Part shown: one piece after another, positions 10,501-21,679 of the stretch
How the letters are laid out: each line of letters starts with the position of its first letter
Numbering within the stretch: the first letter of the stretch is position 1
Source of the DNA: Euryhalocaulis sp050486445
GTDB lineage: Bacteria; Pseudomonadota; Alphaproteobacteria; Caulobacterales; Maricaulaceae
Assembly: GCA_050486445.1 (NCBI GenBank)
Contig: JBJHDH010000014.1
Span: forward strand, 1 to 64,000
Direction: 5' to 3'
DNA: 64,000 bases
The notes under the pieces: generated by a model
Seen by the model: only the letters and a program-made list of their open reading frames with translations
Database searches by the model: none
Told to the model about the DNA's origin: nothing
Translations under genes and position numbers: made by a program

Positions 10501-10705
10501 GTATTTCAATACGCGTCTTGCCTATGGGTTTCGCGCGCCGGGCGGCGGACAGACGGAACTGTATTTGAATATCGTCAATCTCTTCGACAAGGCGCCGCCA
10601 ATCGCCCCGTTCAGCGGCGGCGGGTTTTATGGCACGTTCCACGCACCTTCCCGCTATGACCCTATCGGGCGGCGCTATACGGCGGGCGTTTCCTGGCGAT
10701 TTTAG
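7532..10705 (+). CDS. TonB-dependent receptor with STN signalling domain, FecA-like
   Basis: Receptor of 1057 residues that combines transport with surface signalling. The signal peptide ends around residue 40 (GAEAQ). Residues about 48-118 form the STN domain (FNVPPGSAAEVVSAITDTTG ... GVLTIV). A Pro-rich linker precedes RVVVTGTRITRSG and the plug (SFLNLRGIGSNRTLVLIDGR, VEIITGGASAAYGSDAVAG). The barrel ends in Phe (RRYTAGVSWRF), as expected for BAM-assembled proteins. It sits directly behind the FecI/FecR-like pair, so the three genes form a self-contained uptake and signalling set. No sequence feature names the substrate; iron chelates, vitamin B12 and glycans are all used by relatives. Confidence 0.94.
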   Translation: MVVTTRIARNRYPPARKRAAGLRSPLLAGAALICASGAEAQTTENQVFQFNVPPGSAAEVVSAITDTTGDPILFPYERLTGLQSAGVAGDYTVAGALAAALAGTDLVAQTTDFGVLTIVTPADTAAQTIPVVEPQPEPMPARALLPAPPRDRVVVTGTRITRSGMNTPTPVTTVSREEIRQLSPGILIDAIDQLPQFVNNSTPRQTVGWTGSAGQSFLNLRGIGSNRTLVLIDGRRMVASTRIGATDIGLLPESLIDRVEIITGGASAAYGSDAVAGVVNFILNKDMQGFSGHAQTGISDRGDDRQYEISLAGGIKIGDRTHLLISADRYENDGVPNYFKREWHQSWATIRNPDPDGPILLTRPGVVSSAYTYGGLIPRGPLAGLHFLPDGQAVPFDYGTNTTPSVQIGGDGVDVGRERTLSPELSRHTAFAYLSHEMTPNMTAYAQALYGRTDTEFDKDPSYMQGQWEATIYIDNPWLPENLREMMVDAGVESFPFSRYASKRDLSVGRVNTVNTTLSLTAGLSGAIGGWRLNTYYQYGQNRQNLELRDTVRTDRVYQAMDAVRDPVTGNIVCRSTLSFPDNDCVPTSFFGDGAVSEEAKAWMLDSNTQTQFLRQHIAEITIDGALLRAPAGPVMVALGAAARYEDFDQYTAPYTIDMLTPLASEAGYRGLPALYSEDYPLLERAVSNPARGTAAVWEVFGETIVPLMEDLPLARTVDLQLALRFAHYRGSGAIWAGKAGLDWRFSSDLRFRGTVSRDVRGGALAERFDFAHRGVTARDPFLEDSPLYSFGMVDTGNPAVSPERADTFTAGLVFTPRFLPGFALSADYYDIGIRDAIARTGVQTIINECFDGAEDMCELIIRTEDGDISRVINPYLNIDLARTRGFDIEASYTTPLSLLSQHGRLDLRAIAAIYSEASLTPFNRPRQDYAGQVGPGDTSIPDYRLLLSATWLTGGASVNMTAHHVSGGAYNVNYVEGVHIDDNRVEGVWYFNTRLAYGFRAPGGGQTELYLNIVNLFDKAPPIAPFSGGGFYGTFHAPSRYDPIGRRYTAGVSWRF

Positions 10706-10725
10706 CCCGCGCCCCTTCGGGCCGC

Positions 10726-12582
10726 CTATAGCGGCCAGACCAGTAACAGCATGGGAATCGACACCACCACCACGATGATTTCCATCGGCAGGCCAAGCTT
10801 CCAGTAATCACCGAAGCGGAAGCCCCCGGGCCCCAGGATCAGCGTATTGTTCTGGTGTCCGATGGGGGTGAGGAAGGCGCACGAAGCGCCAATCGCGACC
10901 GCCATGAGAAAGGGCGAGGCGCTGACGCCGAGCTGTTCCGCCACGCTCAGCGATATCGGGCACATCACAGTGGCGGTGGCGGCGTTGTTCATGAAATCGG
11001 ACAGCGTCATGGTGACGATCAGGATCAAGGCCATAGACATGACGGCATCGCCCCGCGCCACGGTCTCGATCAGGCCGGTGGCCACAATGCCCGCCGCCCC
11101 GGTGGTGGCCATCGCGCCGGCGACAGGAATAAGCGCGGCAAGCATGACGATGACCGGCCAGTCCACCATCCCGTAAATCCGGCGCGGTGAGACCACTTTC
11201 AGCATCAGCGCGGCCAGCACGCCACCCGCGAACGAAACCGCCGCCGCGACCACGCCGGTCGCCGCGGTTGCGACCGCCCCCGCCATGATCGCGACGGAAA
11301 TAAAGGCGCCACGCTTGTCCGGGATCGACAGCGGCCGTTCGGCCAGCGGCGCACAGCTATAATGCGAGGTGAACAGGGCAATCCGCTCAGGAACGCCATG
11401 CATCAGCAGCACGTCGCCCGCCTGGAGCTTCATCGTGCGCAGGCGCGCCATGGAACGCCGCCCGTGCCGAGACACCGCCAGCAGATTGATATTGTAATTT
11501 CGGCGCAGATTGATGTCGCTGGCCGAACGCCCGATAAGCGGGGAGTTCGGCATAATCGCCAGCTCCGCCAATACGATTTCGTTCGACGAAGGCGCGGTGT
11601 TCTTTTCTTCTTCGCCGCTGTTCGATTGTTCCTCAGACGCGTTTTCCGCCTTGCCGCTTTCCCTTTTCTTCGCTTTTTCCTCCTGCGTAACGCTGACATT
11701 TTCTTCCAGCTTGAGGCCGAGGCTGGACAAAGCGGACGCGAGTCTTTCAGGCTCGGCTTCAATGACCAGAATGTCTCCCTCTCGAGTTTTTTGCATGCGT
11801 CGGGGGGCGGCGAGGCGGATCTCACCGCGCACCAGTCCGATGAGCTGTGCGCCGGACTCTTCTAGAATGTCTTCGGTTTCCTTGAAGGTTATTCCAGCCG
11901 CCTTGCTGTTCTCTACGATTCTGGCTTCGGTGAGATAGGCCGCCGTATCGAAGCTCTCGATGCCGGCGCGCTTTCTGGCCGGAACCAGCCTCCAGCCCAC
12001 CAAAATGAGGAAGGCAACGCCCGCCGCTGCGACCGTCAGGCCAACCGGGGTGAAATCAAACATGCCGAACCTGTCAGCGCCGCTCTCATTGCTGAAGCTG
12101 GCGACAATGAGATTAGGCGGCGTGCCGATCAGCGTCGTCATGCCGCCCAGAATAGAGCCAAAGGCCAGCGGCATCAGCAACCGGCCGGGGGGAATCCCCT
12201 GTCGCGCGGCGATCTGCACCGCCACTGGCATCAGCAAAGCAAGCGCACCGACATTGTTCATAAACGCCGACAGCACCGCCGCTACGCCCGCAAGTGAAGC
12301 GACGGTTACGATCATGTTGGAGCTTGCTGGAAGAATCCGCCTGACCGCCAGATCCACCGCGCCGGAGGCCTGAAGCCCGCCGCTCAGGATCAACACGCAA
12401 GCCACGGTGATGACGGCGGGATGGCCAAATCCGGCGAACGCCGTGTCCGCCGGCACAAGACCCAGCAGAACACACAGCAGCAGCGCGGCGATGGCGACCA
12501 TGTCATGGCGCCACCGGCCCCACAGAAACATGGCGACCGTAACGCCCAGAATCGCAAACAGGCTGAACTGATCCACCGACAT
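10726..12582 (-). CDS. SLC13/DASS-type anion permease with TrkA-C domains
   Basis: Membrane transporter of about 618 residues. Multiple hydrophobic segments flank two soluble TrkA-C (RCK_C-like) domains in the middle. The family motif appears as FMNNVGALALLMP in the first half and FMNNAATATVMCPISL in the second, with SILGGMTTLIGTPPNLIV nearby. Relatives carry sulfate, dicarboxylates or other anions; the substrate here is open. A charged low-complexity insert (EEKAKKRESGKAENASEEQ and following, about 30 residues) separates the two TrkA-C domains. The ATG at 12582 has GGGGGAAG upstream; an upstream GTG at 12636 has no ribosome site. Confidence 0.88.
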   Translation of the reverse strand: MSVDQFSLFAILGVTVAMFLWGRWRHDMVAIAALLLCVLLGLVPADTAFAGFGHPAVITVACVLILSGGLQASGAVDLAVRRILPASSNMIVTVASLAGVAAVLSAFMNNVGALALLMPVAVQIAARQGIPPGRLLMPLAFGSILGGMTTLIGTPPNLIVASFSNESGADRFGMFDFTPVGLTVAAAGVAFLILVGWRLVPARKRAGIESFDTAAYLTEARIVENSKAAGITFKETEDILEESGAQLIGLVRGEIRLAAPRRMQKTREGDILVIEAEPERLASALSSLGLKLEENVSVTQEEKAKKRESGKAENASEEQSNSGEEEKNTAPSSNEIVLAELAIMPNSPLIGRSASDINLRRNYNINLLAVSRHGRRSMARLRTMKLQAGDVLLMHGVPERIALFTSHYSCAPLAERPLSIPDKRGAFISVAIMAGAVATAATGVVAAAVSFAGGVLAALMLKVVSPRRIYGMVDWPVIVMLAALIPVAGAMATTGAAGIVATGLIETVARGDAVMSMALILIVTMTLSDFMNNAATATVMCPISLSVAEQLGVSASPFLMAVAIGASCAFLTPIGHQNNTLILGPGGFRFGDYWKLGLPMEIIVVVVSIPMLLLVWPL

Positions 12583-12754
12583 GTCTGCACGCTTCCCCCC
12601 ACGCGGCGCCGGGTCCGGCCCAATAGGAGTAAACACAAAATCGGACGTCCGGCTCCATTTTCTGTGATTCGAATCAAGGCGGGGGCGAATTGCGGAAGCT
12701 CCGTCGACCCGGATTTACAAGTTCTGGTGTTTTCCCTCTACCGGGCGACAAAAT

Positions 12755-12769
12755 GTTCGTGTTGTGTTC
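12755..12769 (+). promoter_or_regulatory. LexA (SOS) box upstream of recA
   Basis: GTTC (12755-12758), seven bases, GTTC (12766-12769) is an exact match to the alphaproteobacterial LexA site GTTC-N7-GTTC. It lies 80 bases before the recA start, where LexA would block transcription until DNA damage. Confidence 0.85.
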
Positions 12770-12848
12770 CAAGAACAAATGAGGTACGTTTCCTTCAGTC
12801 GCAATTGCCCCGGCGCGGGGCGATGGTCTAAGCAGAGGGGCAACAAAG

Positions 12849-13931
12849 ATGGCGCAACCGGCTCTGAAAGTGGTGGGCGATAAATCCGACAACGACAAGG
12901 CTCGCGCCCTGGAAGCGGCGCTGAGCCAGATTGACCGGGCCTTTGGCAAGGGCTCGATGATGAAACTGGGCCAGCGCGAAGGCCTGGACATTGAGGCGCT
13001 CTCTACCGGCTCCATCGGGCTCGATATCGCGCTCGGTATCGGCGGCCTGCCGCGCGGCCGGGTAATCGAGATTTACGGGCCTGAATCCTCCGGCAAGACC
13101 ACGCTGGCCCTGCATTGTATCGCCGAGGCGCAGAAGACCGGAGGCGTCGCCGCCTTTATCGACGCCGAACATGCCCTGGACCCGATCTACGCCGCCAAGC
13201 TGGGCGTGGATGTGAACGAGCTTCTGATTTCCCAGCCCGACGCCGGGGAACAGGCGCTGGAAATCGCCGATACGCTGGTGCGCTCTGGCGCGCTCGACAT
13301 TCTGGTGATCGACTCGGTGGCGGCGCTGACCCCGCGCGCCGAGCTGGAAGGCGAAATGGGCGATTCCCTGCCCGGTCTGCACGCCCGCCTGATGAGCCAG
13401 GCGCTGCGCAAGCTGACCGCCTCAATCTCCAAGTCCAAGACGATGGTGATTTTCATCAACCAGATCCGCCACAAGATCGGGGTGATGTTCGGCTCACCGG
13501 AGACTACAACAGGCGGCAACGCATTGAAATTCTATGCCTCAGTCCGGCTCGATATCCGCCGCATCGGCCAGATCAAGAACCGCGACGAGGTGATCGGCAA
13601 CCAGACGCGCGTAAAAGTGGTCAAAAACAAGGTCGCCCCGCCCTTCCGTGAAGTGGAGTTCGATATTCTCTATGGCGAGGGCGTTTCCAAGCTGGGAGAA
13701 CTGATCGATCTGGGCGTAAAGGCCGAAGTGATCGACAAGTCCGGCTCTTGGTATTCGTTCGACTCCGAGCGGATCGGCCAGGGCCGGGAAAACGCCCGCC
13801 AGTTCCTTGCGGATAATCCGGATATCGCCGCCCGTATCGAAACGGCGATCCGCCAGAATGCCGGTCTCATCGCCGACGACATGCTCCTGCCCCCGGAGGA
13901 TGGCGAAGAGACCGCGGCCGAGGCCGGCTGA
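12849..13931 (+). CDS. recA: Recombinase A
   Basis: Central protein of homologous recombination and SOS induction; it coats single-stranded DNA, pairs it with a homologue and triggers LexA self-cleavage. The 360-residue length is typical. Walker A is GPESSGKT (about residues 77-84), Walker B is LVIDSVAAL, and loop-region motifs (NQIRHKIGVMFGSPETTTGG) are intact. An AGAGGGG ribosome site precedes the ATG. It is a single gene under the SOS box just upstream, followed by a possible hairpin terminator. Confidence 0.99.
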   Translation: MAQPALKVVGDKSDNDKARALEAALSQIDRAFGKGSMMKLGQREGLDIEALSTGSIGLDIALGIGGLPRGRVIEIYGPESSGKTTLALHCIAEAQKTGGVAAFIDAEHALDPIYAAKLGVDVNELLISQPDAGEQALEIADTLVRSGALDILVIDSVAALTPRAELEGEMGDSLPGLHARLMSQALRKLTASISKSKTMVIFINQIRHKIGVMFGSPETTTGGNALKFYASVRLDIRRIGQIKNRDEVIGNQTRVKVVKNKVAPPFREVEFDILYGEGVSKLGELIDLGVKAEVIDKSGSWYSFDSERIGQGRENARQFLADNPDIAARIETAIRQNAGLIADDMLLPPEDGEETAAEAG

Positions 13932-13956
13932 CCCCCCAACCGCCGCCCGGTCCTCG

Positions 13957-13987
13957 GAACAGGCCCCGCATACGCGGCGGCCTGTTC
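13957..13987 (+). terminator. Hairpin after recA
   Basis: GAACAGGCC (13957-13965) can pair with GGCCTGTTC/T (13979-13987) around a 13-base loop, 25 bases after the recA stop. There is no T run behind it, so intrinsic termination is only possible. Confidence 0.4.
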
Positions 13988-14154
13988 TGGCGTATCCGGG
14001 GCCGGGTTTCCCGGCAGGTCTTCCGGAGCCCGGTTGCTGGCTCCCGGTCCTGTTCCAGAAGTTGCCTGTTCCAGCCCCGGCCTTTTCCAGACGCGGCCTT
14101 TTCATGTAAGGCCATCCGGCCTATCTCCGGGTCTTGCGGAACCGCCGGAATCCC

Positions 14155-16827
<2,673 letters not shown>

Positions 16828-16851
16828 GATTCTAAAAATTCCAGAAGCGCC

Positions 16852-19344
16852 CTAACCGCCGAGCGCTTCTTTCACCCGCTCGGCGAGCTGGGGCAGGGTG
16901 AACGGCTTGGGCAGGAAGCTGACATCGCGGTGCTCGCTGAGCACATCGGAAAATTCCTCCTGCGCATAGCCGGAGATGAAGATTACCCGCGCATTGCCCA
17001 GATGCTCGCGCGCGGCCTTCAGCAGACCCGGCCCGTCCAGCCCCGGCATCACCACATCGGAGATCATCAGATCGATTTCGCCGGAATGCTCGCGGGCCAG
17101 TTCCAGCGCCGCCTCGCCGTCCGCCGCCTCCAGCACCTCATAGCCGCGCTTGGTCAGCGTCTTGGCGGCGATCTGGCGCACCGCGTCCTCGTCCTCCACC
17201 AGCAGGATGCGGCCGCGGCCGGAAAGGCTGGCCGGCGCTTTTGGCTGGGCGCGGCGCGCGGCGGTTTCCTCCAGCGCCTGACGCTCTTCCGCCTCGGCCT
17301 TGGCCGCCGGAAGATAGATGCGAAAGCGTGCACCCTTGCCCGGCTCTGAATCGACGAACAAATAACCGCCGGACTGTTTTACGATGCCATAGACGGTGGC
17401 CAGGCCAAGGCCTGTGCCCTTGCCCTGCTCCTTGGTGGTGAAAAACGGCTCGAATACCTTGGCCCGCACATCCGCGCTCATGCCCGGCCCGGTGTCCGAC
17501 ACATCGATCAGCAGAAAAGCGCCGCCGGTCTGGGAAATATCTTCCGGCGCCTCGCCCGGCGGAAAATCCCCGGGCCCCGCCGCCGATGTGCGGATGGTAA
17601 GCACGCCACCGCCTTGCGCGCGCATCGCATCGCGCGCATTGGCGCCAAGATTCATCAGCACGGTTTCAAGCTGGCCCTTGTCCGCCCGGATCATCGGCAG
17701 ATCGCGCCCGTGCTGGATGTCCACCTTCACAGTTTCTTCCAGAACCTGACGCAGCAGGACGGAGAAGTCAGAGATCACGTCGGTGACGTCGAGCAATTCT
17801 GCGCGAAAGGTCTGCTTGCGCGAGAAAGCGAGCAGCTTGCGCACCAGACCGGCGGCGCGCGCCACGGTGGAATTGATCTGCTGCAATTCCGGATAGGCCG
17901 GATCGCCAACCGGATGACGCTCCAACAAAAGGTCGCAATTGCCGCGAATGGCGGTCAGCAGATTGTTGAAATCGTGCGCCACGCCGCCGGCAAGCTGGCC
18001 GATGGCCTGCATCTTCTGCGACTGCACGAGTTGGCGCTCCAGCTCCTTCCAGCGCGAAACATCGACCACATAGGCCACGGCCCGCCCGCCGCGCGCGCGC
18101 CAGACATAAACATGGGCCTCGCGCGCCGGTTCGCCCTCCAGCAGCGCCTCGGCCGGTTCGCCGGGCCGGGCGCTGAAATCCGGCGCGCCGCCCTCGCCAC
18201 GAAACAGGTCGGAGAACCGGATACCCGGCTGCGCCCGCCCGCCAGTGAGCGCCAGCAGGGTTTGGTTCGCATCCTCGATCAGCGCGCCTGACGGATCGTC
18301 GCGATCCAGCCGCGCCACGCCGAACGGGGCGCTGGCGAACATGTCGTCGAAACTGCGCCCGGTATCGGCGCCGCCCTGCATCGCCTGCGAAACAGCCTGC
18401 GGCGCGCCGGCGGCGGTAAAGCCATAGACGGCGGAGCGCGACAGCCGGCTGTCGCCGGGCCACTGGCTGACGATCACCACCGGGGTTTCGATGCCGTCGC
18501 GCGCGCGCAGCGTCGCCTCGGTGCGCACAGCGCCCTGCCCCCGGCGAAGCAGGGTGCGCGGCGCAGGCGTCAGCACAAAATCTTTCAGCGCCAGGGGCGC
18601 ATCGTCAGCCACGCCCAGCCAGTGGCGCAGCGTCCGGTTGGCCCAGACAACCCCGCCGTCGGGGGCGGCGGCGAAAAGGCCCAGCGGCGCATCTTCCGCA
18701 TAATCCTCAAACCCCGGCGCCGGAGCGCTGGGACGCGCGGCGCCCGCCTCCGGCGTTTCACGCAGCGACAGCCGCCACAGCGTCTCGCCAGAGCGCAGCG
18801 GGCGGGCCTCCAGCCTGAAGCGCCGCACCTCGCCCTCCAGATTGAACGGCGGCAGATTTGCCTCGCCCGCTTCGCCGGCGCGGATGGCGCGCTTGAGCCG
18901 GAACACGGCGGCGCCATGCGCGGGCGAGCCGGCGAACAGCCGGTCTACACCCGGCGGGCGGGCGCTTTCGCCCGGATGGCCCGCCATGCGCGCCAGTTCG
19001 CGATAGGCAGCGTTGGCAAGTTTCGGCGCACCGCGCGCCTCGGTGACCAGAAGCGCGTCGGGCGTATATTCAAACGACGCCTCTGCCCAGGCGGCGGCGG
19101 GCGCATCGGCCTGCCCTGCCTGCGGCGCAAGGAGGCGGCCGGCGCTTTCCCCCGCGGCCAGCGCGAACATCAGGGCGAAGATCACCGCGCCAACCCCGGC
19201 CAACAGCAAAAAGCCATGCCAGCCCGCCACCGGCGCGGCGAACAGGGCCACAGCTACGGCCAGCAACGTGGCCGCCGCGCACGCCCACATCAGCAGGCGC
19301 AGCCAGGATTTTCGGAGCGGATCGGCGCGGGCGGCGTCGGTCAT
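16852..19344 (-). CDS. cckA: CckA-like hybrid histidine kinase
   Basis: Hybrid sensor kinase of about 830 residues that in Caulobacter-type bacteria feeds phosphate through ChpT to CtrA and CpdR. Two membrane segments are near the N terminus, followed by PAS-like regions. The kinase core has the phospho-His in VAHDFNNLL (about His457), then ATPase boxes (NLGANARDAM, DTGPGMSADVRAKVFEPFFTTK, GTGLGLATVYGIVKQSGG). The receiver domain has the phospho-Asp in MISDVVMPGLDG (about Asp763) and ends with KPFTLPQLAERVKEAL. The ATG at 19344 follows a GAGGA site; an upstream TTG is less likely. It lies 74 bases behind flhB on the same strand and converges with alaS. Confidence 0.93.
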   Translation of the reverse strand: MTDAARADPLRKSWLRLLMWACAAATLLAVAVALFAAPVAGWHGFLLLAGVGAVIFALMFALAAGESAGRLLAPQAGQADAPAAAWAEASFEYTPDALLVTEARGAPKLANAAYRELARMAGHPGESARPPGVDRLFAGSPAHGAAVFRLKRAIRAGEAGEANLPPFNLEGEVRRFRLEARPLRSGETLWRLSLRETPEAGAARPSAPAPGFEDYAEDAPLGLFAAAPDGGVVWANRTLRHWLGVADDAPLALKDFVLTPAPRTLLRRGQGAVRTEATLRARDGIETPVVIVSQWPGDSRLSRSAVYGFTAAGAPQAVSQAMQGGADTGRSFDDMFASAPFGVARLDRDDPSGALIEDANQTLLALTGGRAQPGIRFSDLFRGEGGAPDFSARPGEPAEALLEGEPAREAHVYVWRARGGRAVAYVVDVSRWKELERQLVQSQKMQAIGQLAGGVAHDFNNLLTAIRGNCDLLLERHPVGDPAYPELQQINSTVARAAGLVRKLLAFSRKQTFRAELLDVTDVISDFSVLLRQVLEETVKVDIQHGRDLPMIRADKGQLETVLMNLGANARDAMRAQGGGVLTIRTSAAGPGDFPPGEAPEDISQTGGAFLLIDVSDTGPGMSADVRAKVFEPFFTTKEQGKGTGLGLATVYGIVKQSGGYLFVDSEPGKGARFRIYLPAAKAEAEERQALEETAARRAQPKAPASLSGRGRILLVEDEDAVRQIAAKTLTKRGYEVLEAADGEAALELAREHSGEIDLMISDVVMPGLDGPGLLKAAREHLGNARVIFISGYAQEEFSDVLSEHRDVSFLPKPFTLPQLAERVKEALGG

Positions 19345-19418
19345 GTCAGGACCAGTCCTCCAGCGAAACTGGGTCGGCGAACTCGAAGTCGGCGAATCAT
19401 GCAACGCCGCCGGACAGT

Positions 19419-20543
19419 CTAGCCGAGACCGGCAGAACCGCCGCCCCGTGGCCGTGGCGCGGCGCGCTGAGCCTGCCTGCGCTGGGACAGCGCCATAATC
19501 TGGCCGATGATCTTGGCCACCGCCTGATAGTGCGCCTCTGGAATCGGCTGGTCCAGTTCCGCTGTTGCGTGCAGCGCGCGCGCCAGCGGCGGGTCTTCGA
19601 CGAAGGGGATTTTCGCCTCTTCCGCGATGGCGCGGATGCGGGCGGCCACATCGTCCACGCCCTTGGCGACACAGATTGGCGCCGGGGTCTTGCCCCGCTC
19701 ATAACGCAGCGCGACGGCATAATGGGTCGGGTTGGTGATAACCACCGTGGCTTCTGGCACGCGCGCCAGCATGCGGCGGCGGCCGCGCTCCATCCGAATC
19801 TGGCGCAGCTTGGCCCGCACATGCGGATCGCCTTCGGTGTTTTTCATTTCCTCCTTCAGTTCGCGCCGGCTCATCCGCATCCGCTTCAGGAAGGAATGGC
19901 GCTGCCAGCTATAGTCCAGCAGGGCGACCAGCGCGTAGGCGCACAGCGCCGCGATCATCATCACCACCGCCGCGCTGCGCGCGATTTCCGGCATCACGGC
20001 CAGATCGAGGCCGGGAAGAATCAACAGCTCGCCGCGCAGCGGCCACAGCGCCATGAAGGCAGCAGCGGAAACCAGCGTCAGCTTCGCCACGCCTTTCAGG
20101 AAATTGACCAGCGCCTGGGCGCCGAATACCCGCTTGAATCCCTCGACAGGCGAGATTTTCGACAGCTTTGGTTTGATTTTCTCCGCCGTCAGCACCGGCC
20201 GCGCCTGCACCAGGTGGCCCGCCAGCGCGGCGACAACCAGCACGCCGAACACCAATGCGAGCGAGCCGGTCAGGCGCCAGCCAACCGCACCCAGAAGCCG
20301 GGGCAGCGACCCGGATTCGGCGCTGATCAGATGCGGCTGCTCGAGAAACAGGCGCAACCAGTTCGATAGAGAGGCCGCCGCCGGGCCGGACAGGGCAGCG
20401 AGCACAATCAACCCCGCCCCCAGCACGAACCAGCCGGAGACCTCCTGACTCTTCGGAACGTCGCCTTTCTTGCGCGCCTCTTCCAGCTTTCGCGGTGTTG
20501 GCTGTTCTGTCTTTTCCGATTTGTCCTGCTCTTCGCCGGCCAT
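19419..20543 (-). CDS. flhB: Flagellar export switch protein FlhB
   Basis: Inner-membrane part of the flagellar type III export gate that switches substrate class from rod/hook to filament. 374 residues. The N terminus (EKTEQPTPRKLEEARKKGDVPKS) and the autocleavage motif Asn-Pro-Thr-His (VVITNPTHYAVAL) are intact. Four membrane segments lie between. It starts nine bases after the fliR stop in the same run. A short polar tail of Arg/Gly follows the cytoplasmic domain. Confidence 0.97.
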   Translation of the reverse strand: MAGEEQDKSEKTEQPTPRKLEEARKKGDVPKSQEVSGWFVLGAGLIVLAALSGPAAASLSNWLRLFLEQPHLISAESGSLPRLLGAVGWRLTGSLALVFGVLVVAALAGHLVQARPVLTAEKIKPKLSKISPVEGFKRVFGAQALVNFLKGVAKLTLVSAAAFMALWPLRGELLILPGLDLAVMPEIARSAAVVMMIAALCAYALVALLDYSWQRHSFLKRMRMSRRELKEEMKNTEGDPHVRAKLRQIRMERGRRRMLARVPEATVVITNPTHYAVALRYERGKTPAPICVAKGVDDVAARIRAIAEEAKIPFVEDPPLARALHATAELDQPIPEAHYQAVAKIIGQIMALSQRRQAQRAAPRPRGGGSAGLG

Positions 20544-20552
20544 GGCCCTCTC

Positions 20553-21308
20553 CTAGCTCAGCTCGCTGGCGAAGTTTTCCATCTGACCCAACCAGGCCAG
20601 CATCGCAGCCCCGAGCGTCAGCGCCAGGATGGCGAAACCGATCATGATGTTGGATGGCATGGCGATGAAGAAAATCTGCGCCTGTGGCATCAGGCGCGAA
20701 AGCACGCCCAGCGACAGATAGAAGACCAGACCGAAGACCAGCAGCGGCGCAGCCATCTGCACGCCGAGGGCGAACGAGCGGATCAGGGATTCCAGCGCCC
20801 ATTCCGCCGCATCCCCCGTGGGCAGCGGCATGCCGGGGGGGAAGGCGGCATAAGACCCCTGCACGCCCATCAGAAACAGATGGTGGATGCCGGAGACGAA
20901 AATCAGCGTCAGCGCGGTGACGTTCAGAAACGCGCCCACCAGCGCCCCCTGCTGACCCAGCGAAGGGTCGAACGACTGGGCGAAGGCAAGGCCGGTCTGC
21001 ATGCCGATGGTCTGGCCGGCCACGGCCAGCGCCGTCATGAACAGGCGCGCGACGGCGCCGATCATCAGCCCAACCAGAACCTCGCCTATCAACAGGGCCA
21101 GCATCGCCGCGGGCTGATCCGGCGGGCCGGGCAGCGCCGGCGCCAGAACCGGAGCCAGCAGAATGGCCACGGCCAGAGCGAACACCAGACGGATGCGCGG
21201 CGGGACAAAGCTTTCCCCAAAGCCGGGCAGCAGCATCAGCATGGCCCCGACGCGGGCGAAGACCAGCACCCCTGCGAACACGCCCGCGGAGAGAATGTCG
21301 GGCAGCAT
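20553..21308 (-). CDS. fliR: Flagellar export protein FliR
   Basis: Hydrophobic export-gate protein of 251 residues that assembles with FliP and FliQ into the core of the flagellar secretion pore. It has six or so membrane segments. Family landmarks are ARVGAMLMLLPGFGESFVPPRIRL at the N terminus, and FAQSFDPSLGQQG and AAPLLVFGLVFYLSLGVLSR further on. It lies between fliQ and flhB with close spacing. Confidence 0.96.
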   Translation of the reverse strand: MLPDILSAGVFAGVLVFARVGAMLMLLPGFGESFVPPRIRLVFALAVAILLAPVLAPALPGPPDQPAAMLALLIGEVLVGLMIGAVARLFMTALAVAGQTIGMQTGLAFAQSFDPSLGQQGALVGAFLNVTALTLIFVSGIHHLFLMGVQGSYAAFPPGMPLPTGDAAEWALESLIRSFALGVQMAAPLLVFGLVFYLSLGVLSRLMPQAQIFFIAMPSNIMIGFAILALTLGAAMLAWLGQMENFASELS

Positions 21309-21318
21309 TATCCCAGCA

Positions 21319-21582
21319 TCACATCAGCGCGATGCGCTCAAAAACCCGGTTCATATAGGCCCCCATCAGTGCGCCCATCAGCGGCAGAAAGATGATGAGC
21401 GAGATGAAGATCGCGATGATCTTCGGCACGAACACCAGCGTCATTTCCTGAACCTGGGTCAGCGCCTGGACCAGCGCGATGGCGACGCCGACGACAAGGC
21501 CGATAACCATCACCGGCGTGGCCATTTGCAGCATCAGCCAGACTGCGTCGCGTGCGAAATCCATAACCTCGGCCGATGTCAT
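21319..21582 (-). CDS. fliQ: Flagellar export protein FliQ
   Basis: Two-helix membrane protein of 87 residues in the flagellar export gate. It begins MTSAEVMDFARDAVWLML and contains TPVMVIGLVVGVAIALVQALTQVQE, the typical family core. The open frame runs 41 codons further upstream, but the ATG at 21582 gives the family length and has a GGGAG ribosome site. Its upstream region holds a CtrA-like site, as known for fliQ in Caulobacter. Confidence 0.96.
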   Translation of the reverse strand: MTSAEVMDFARDAVWLMLQMATPVMVIGLVVGVAIALVQALTQVQEMTLVFVPKIIAIFISLIIFLPLMGALMGAYMNRVFERIALM

Positions 21583-21610
21583 GCGCCGTCTCCCGCCCCT
21601 CGCCGGAATT

Positions 21611-21640
21611 ATGGTTAATGCTGCGGCAAGAAGCGTTAAC
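21611..21640 (-). promoter_or_regulatory. CtrA-like sites upstream of fliQ
   Basis: On the minus strand TTAACCAT (21611-21618) and GTTAAC (21635-21640) lie 29 to 58 bases before the fliQ start. TTAACCAT is the half-site form of the CtrA motif. The two TTAA cores are 17 bases apart, so it is not the full TTAA-N7-TTAA form. Flagellar context and the linked cckA support the call; binding is inferred. Confidence 0.55.
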
Positions 21641-21679
21641 GAAGCGATAATCAGGCCCGGCTGACGCGGCGGAAAGAGC

